Positions 59,151 to 64,000 of a DNA stretch of 64,000 bases are shown here, one piece after another. Position 1 is the stretch's first letter; every line of letters starts with the position of its first letter. The translations under genes and the position numbers were made by a program. This stretch comes from Eupeodes corollae. Its lineage: Eukaryota > Arthropoda > Insecta > Diptera > Syrphidae. The stretch covers positions 120,448,589 through 120,512,588 of the forward strand of contig NC_079148.1 in the NCBI RefSeq assembly GCF_945859685.1, given 5' to 3'. The notes beneath the pieces are model-generated. The model searched no databases, was not told where the DNA came from, and worked only from the letters and a program-made list of their open reading frames with translations.

Positions 59151-62100
59151 ATGCAAGTCAATGTTGCCGGCATTCGAAGGAACATTAAGAATCTAGCGCA
59201 CAACTACTCAGATGCTCAGGTAAGAATAATTTTTTTAAGTACAAAATTGTTGTGATAAATTAAAAAATAACTAACGTCACTTCATGACAATTATCAAAAG
59301 CGAGCAATATACATATAAAAAACTTATGAAAATGGAGTGAAAATACTATATTTTTAAATTGAAAACATAAAAGAACGCTACACGAAACTCATAAAATTAT
59401 AGAGTTCCTTGTGGTAAAACTTCTTAAAAGTCAAGGTTTTCTATTGACAAAATACATTAACCTTTTTTTCTAGATAATGTAATATATTCAAAATTTATTT
59501 TTAAGATTTGTATGTTCCTAATATACCTTTGTTGTTGATTGTACTCACGATATAAATTTTCTTATCAGTTAAACAATACCGTCATGACGAAATAACAATT
59601 TAATAAATTTAATAAGTTGCTTTTAGTTTTCTAGGAAATTCTACTTCCTATCAGAAAAGTATTTTATTTGTATTATGTTTACATAAATGTATAATGGGTA
59701 ATTTTCATTAACATAAGTTGAAGTTTAACGACTTACTCATTAGCCATGACATCACTTTAACCAACAACAATTAAAAATAATATTAATTTCTGATGATATA
59801 ATGTCGCCACAGAACTTTCTTAGTAGTTGATTAAAAATAGAAATAAAATCCATGTTTAAATCGCACCAACTTACTTAAATGATGTAACAAATTTAATTAA
59901 AAACGTAAACGAGAACCAACCAAAAACTTGATTTTTATTTAAACCAAAGTACAATCTTACTCAATTCACATTCTTAGCAAGAGTCTTGAGTTAAACCACA
60001 CTTAGTTCCTGAAAATAAATCACATCATGTTCCCATGACTACATTTATGTTAAATTGCCTACGTGAAGGAAGATCCAACAACTTGACAATAATCATCGAA
60101 ATTATCCGCTCCATATAAAATCACAGGAATACATTTTTTGGATTTGTTCAATTATCCAACACTCTATCGTGTCTTTCTCACTTAGGGAATGAAAAACAAA
60201 CAAATTAAACAAAAATAAGAACATCTAATTTCTACCTAATTGATCCAGTTCGTTCTTTTCAATATTTAAAATTTTTGTTTAGAATTGAAGAAAGCAAAAC
60301 ATTCCGAGAAATGTTGTCTTAATCATGTACACATAACCTGAAGTAACCCTCTTAACAAAGAAGAAGTAGATACCTAAATTAAATACAAATTTTTGTGATA
60401 TCAATTAAATAAGATTAATTAAAAAAATAAAACACACACATTTTTTAAATCCAATTTATTTATAACTTAATCACTTGCATACACAATAAAAAAAAAGAAT
60501 AAATTAATACAAACAAAACTTGAAACCGTCTCTTAATTTCTCACAAATTTCAGGTTAAAGTACGAGAAGCAACTTCCAATGACCCATGGGGACCATCCGC
60601 AACAATTATGGCAGAAGTTGCCGATCTCACCTACAATGTTGTGGCATTTTCCGAGATCATGCAAATGATCTGGAAACGTCTAAACGATCATGGCAAGAAT
60701 TGGCGTCATGTCTATAAGGCACTCATTTTGCTTGAATATTTAATTAAAACCGGCACTGAAAAAGTCGCCCAACAGTGCAAAGAGAATATATTTGCTATAC
60801 AAACACTTCGTGACTTCACATACTTCGAAGAGGGCAAAGATCAAGGAACACATGTGCGGGAGAAAGCAAAAACGTTGGTCAATTTATTGAAAGATGACGA
60901 ACGACTGAAAAACGAACGTATTAAGGCACTGAAAGCAAAAGAGCGATTCTCTCAGAATGCCAGTGGCTTTGGTAGTGATGGCTATATCGATGGACCAGTT
61001 AATCGCGAGAATCAACCAGCCGATTGGCAAGAGGAACCAAAGCCAGTGTCTGATTTGGAATTTGTACGTCCACAAACAGCTGGTGAGGAGGAATTACAAT
61101 TGCAACTGGCCATGGCGATGTCAAGGGAAGAAGCTGAGCAGGAAGAGGCGAAACGTCGCAGTGATGATGTGCGTTTGCAATTGGCTTTGAGTCAAAGTGA
61201 AAATGATTTTAAGTGAGATTGATATGAAGCGCATCTATTTTTATTGTGTCTATACAATTTTGTATTTGCAGAGTTAAACCAGATCCCAAGGGAAGTGAAC
61301 CCCAACAGAGCCATTTATTGGATTTGCTGGACATATCATTGGGCGCAACAAGTATATCGAGTCCGCCACTTGGCGCAGGAGCCGTTGGTGGCTCTGATCC
61401 ATGGGGAACACCAGCTAGAGCTGCAAGTCAAGTAAATCATAAACTTGTTTTAAATATAGTTTTTTTTGTTCATTTAACTTTTTCTATGTTTTCTATTTTA
61501 GCTCTCTGATCCTTGGTCAGGTACATCATCACCACAAATTGATCCTTGGCATGCAAACGTTCCTAAAACATCTGGTGGCGCAGCTGGCGGCGCTGAAGGA
61601 TGGCTCACACAGCGTACGCAATCACCATCTGTAGCTTCTGGTTCCTCCAATGAGGGTTGGTTACAGAGTAACATTCTATCCAATGGCACTATGAATGGAA
61701 ATTCATCATCCTCATTATCTGATCCTTGGCTATCGAAGACTGCAGTCGCAGGAGCAACATCAGCAGCTCCTCCACCATCGTTGCCAATGCCATTAGTTCA
61801 AAATACCAGCAGTGGTTCCGTTGATCCCTGGCTACCTGGTGAAGAAGCAAAATCTTTGGAAAAAACATCATTAGGACCTGAAGATCCTTGGGCACCAAAA
61901 GCCCAACCAATCCCTTCCAATAATGGAGATCCATGGAAGAGGACTGCAAATGAGGTATAAAACAAATAGTACTCTTACTTAAATGGGTTGTTTTTTAATA
62001 AATTCCACTCATTCAGACAACGACAGTAGCAAAGGTTTCACCGGATTTGGATGATTTTGACATAATCACGAATCGTAATAAGACTGGAGGGCTATTAGAC

Positions 62101-64000
62101 GTTCAAAGTACGACACTTGGCTCAAATAATAACAATGGTAATATCAAATTTTTGTGTTTTCTTTTTTGTTTGACACAAAACGTTCAATTTAAAATTTAAA
62201 ATATCGTTTAGCATCACTTTTGGATGAATTGGATCCGTTATCGAGCAAGAAGCCATCATTGAAAACACCACAATCGTTCTTGGGTGAGAACTCAGCGTTA
62301 GTGAATTTGGACAATTTAATTAAACCAGTTGCGCCGAGTAATACAATTGGCAGTGCAGCGTACAATCCATTTAGTGATACTATTCCACCTAAGACAAATC
62401 TATTCCAACAACAACAGCCGCCTGTAAGTTTATTTCTTTTTGTTTATGTTTTTTTTCTTAATTTTTATTTTTGAATTTTTCACCAACAAAAATATTGAAT
62501 ATTACATAACTATTTAAACTTGATCGGAGGTTCATGTGAGTAATCTTTTTAACAATGAATTTGTAGGTTCCGTCCATAAATCAACTCAAGCAACAACAGC
62601 CTTTTGCAATTAGTTTAAATCAAGATCCTTGGGCACCAGTTAGTAATGCAGCGCCACAGGTAAATTTGTATGATCTTGGAAGTTGAACATTTCTTTGCGG
62701 TGTTTTTGAAACTAAAACAAAAACAAGAAGTTTGAAGAGCAAATTGAAAAAATTGGTTTGGGGTAGAAAACAAAAGAAGAAATTGATTTTTAAAAGAGCT
62801 TCGCGGTTAAGGTTAAAGTTTTTTCTAAAAAAAAAATTCAAAATATATAATACCTACAGAATAGGTTCTCGTCAAAAAAAAAAAAAACTAATAAGTAGGT
62901 ATTAGATAGATAGATATTTTATTTCCTTTTTAAAATATTATTTGGTTTGCTATCGCTCACTTCACATAGAGATTTTATATTAAAAATATATCTTTCTACT
63001 GAAATAATGTTTTACAACATTATAATTACAAATTCAAAAAGAAAATATTTATATTTTGAAGGAAAATATGACAAAAACCTTCATTGAATTAGAGATGGTA
63101 TTAGTTTCCTCCAAATTCGTGGAAACAAAATGATATAAAAACTTATGAATAAATTGAATTGTTTATATTGAAGCCATAAGTCCGTTATAGATACCCTCTT
63201 GTCATTTCTGATTCAGCATTTTGAAACTGAACAGAGTTAGTTTATATCCTTAAAAGTGAAACTTTTCTTCTGCAAGATAACTGTTCAAATTAAAAGTAGA
63301 TATTCTTGAACTGTAGAAGAATAACTTCACTAAACTGTTAAAAAGTGCCACGTTATTCTACCCTTCCTGACCATGAAACTTTCCTTCGGCGTCGTTCAAA
63401 ATGAAACAATCTTTTTACTATAAACATTCCGCAATAGTATTTAGAACACGAGATCAAAAATCATTGGAATCCGTTAACCTTGGCTCACATTACCATCCAA
63501 CGAAGTTCGATAATATTTTCTAGGAACGCCTAAGAAATTTCAGAATAACCTCCTTCTAGGTGCTTAAACTTTAGCTCTAGTTCTTCATTTCCTTACAATC
63601 ATTACTACATGCAAAGTACAAAAACAAAGTCATTCTTTTTAAATTATGACTACTTCGTGATAGTTCTTTAAAGTTTTATAAGATATTGAAGGTTGAACAG
63701 AAAGTTTTTTTTTTTAAATAAAAGTTAATGGTGTCGGATGATAAAATCTTCAACTTCCTTTTTCTTGCGTTTTTTTTCTTCAAAATGTCTATTGTTTGTT
63801 TTTGATTTTGTTTTCTTAACTGAAAGTATTTTTGTCTTTATAAAAAAAAATAATAATTCTTTTTTGTTTTTCTATGTTTGCATGCTTAGTGCGACGAATA
63901 TTTAATTGACTATGATTCTGATCAAATAACCGTTTGTACCAGCAATAATATCTATGCCGGCCAATTTGAATCAAATAATAACAATAATAATTATCTTAGT
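59151..64000 (+). CDS. lqf: Liquid facets (epsin) endocytic adaptor, 3' end outside window
   Basis: Coding exons 59151-59219, 60554-61212, 61272-61431, 61502-61954, 62017-62137, 62212-62423, 62567-62659 and 63890-64000 join in frame; at least 626 residues are in view. Epsin binds PI(4,5)P2, clathrin, AP-2 and ubiquitinated cargo and is required for Notch ligand endocytosis. Residues 1-145 form an ENTH domain starting MQVNVAGIRRNIKNLAHNYS and containing the near-invariant GKNWRHVYKALILLEYLIKT. Two ubiquitin-interacting motifs follow (about 201-219 and 226-243). Eight DPW AP-2 motifs are spread over exons 3, 4 and 7. A clathrin box LVNLD lies at 517-521 and one NPF at 539-541. The start codon is the ENTH methionine. 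Exon 8 reads open to the window edge with an Asn run. The long intron 1 (59220-60553) and last intron (62660-63889) hold nothing recognisable. Confidence 0.95.

Noticed and set aside
60884..61075. Minus-strand frames over lqf exons (also 61498-61949)
   Set aside because: Shadows of the lqf coding sequence on the opposite strand.

Overview
This is an AT-rich nuclear window from an insect, most likely a higher fly (Diptera). It contains spliced genes with GT-AG introns, some only about 60 bp long, a SuUR-like gene and a liquid facets/epsin gene. The intergenic space is filled with fly-type mobile elements: hAT, Tc1/mariner, Helitron, RTE-like and CR1/Jockey-like LINEs, and tRNA-derived SINEs. 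The species cannot be named from the sequence alone.

Layout. (1) 0.5-1.9 kb: a dead, intronless copy of ribosomal protein L11 lies between two inverted repeat arms of about 310 bp. (2) 4.9-6.0 kb: a three-exon nurim gene (+). (3) 6.7-12.5 kb: an intact four-exon NUDCD3-type co-chaperone gene (+), followed by two tandem, intron-retaining, decayed copies. The second copy is broken by a non-autonomous hAT and by a MITE-like element. (4) 14.0-21.2 kb: a SuUR-like gene (+) with a degenerate SNF2 domain, preceded by a short membrane-peptide ORF. Its first intron carries a deleted Tc1-like transposon. (5) 21.8-22.9 kb: a small membrane-anchored SRPBCC-like gene (-), convergent with SuUR. (6) 23.5-34.2 kb: seven tandem units of about 1.45 kb. 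Each contains a 250-bp core with blocks that are identical in all copies although the rest of the unit has diverged. Each also contains several palindromes with a constant TTAAC centre and matching arm changes. This is the most unusual object in the window. (7) 34.2-58.5 kb: a gene-poor transposon district with nested insertions (an RTE in a hAT, an RTE in a mariner), a Helitron 3' end, SINEs and MITEs. Parts of it are probably upstream introns of lqf. (8) 59.2-64.0 kb and beyond: the lqf (epsin) gene (+), with eight coding exons in view and running off the window edge.

The protein genes are unrelated housekeeping or chromatin genes: a nuclear envelope protein, a Hsp90/dynein co-chaperone, an under-replication factor and an endocytic adaptor. 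They do not form a pathway. All exon limits were read by eye from splice consensus and reading frame; no database search or folding program was run.
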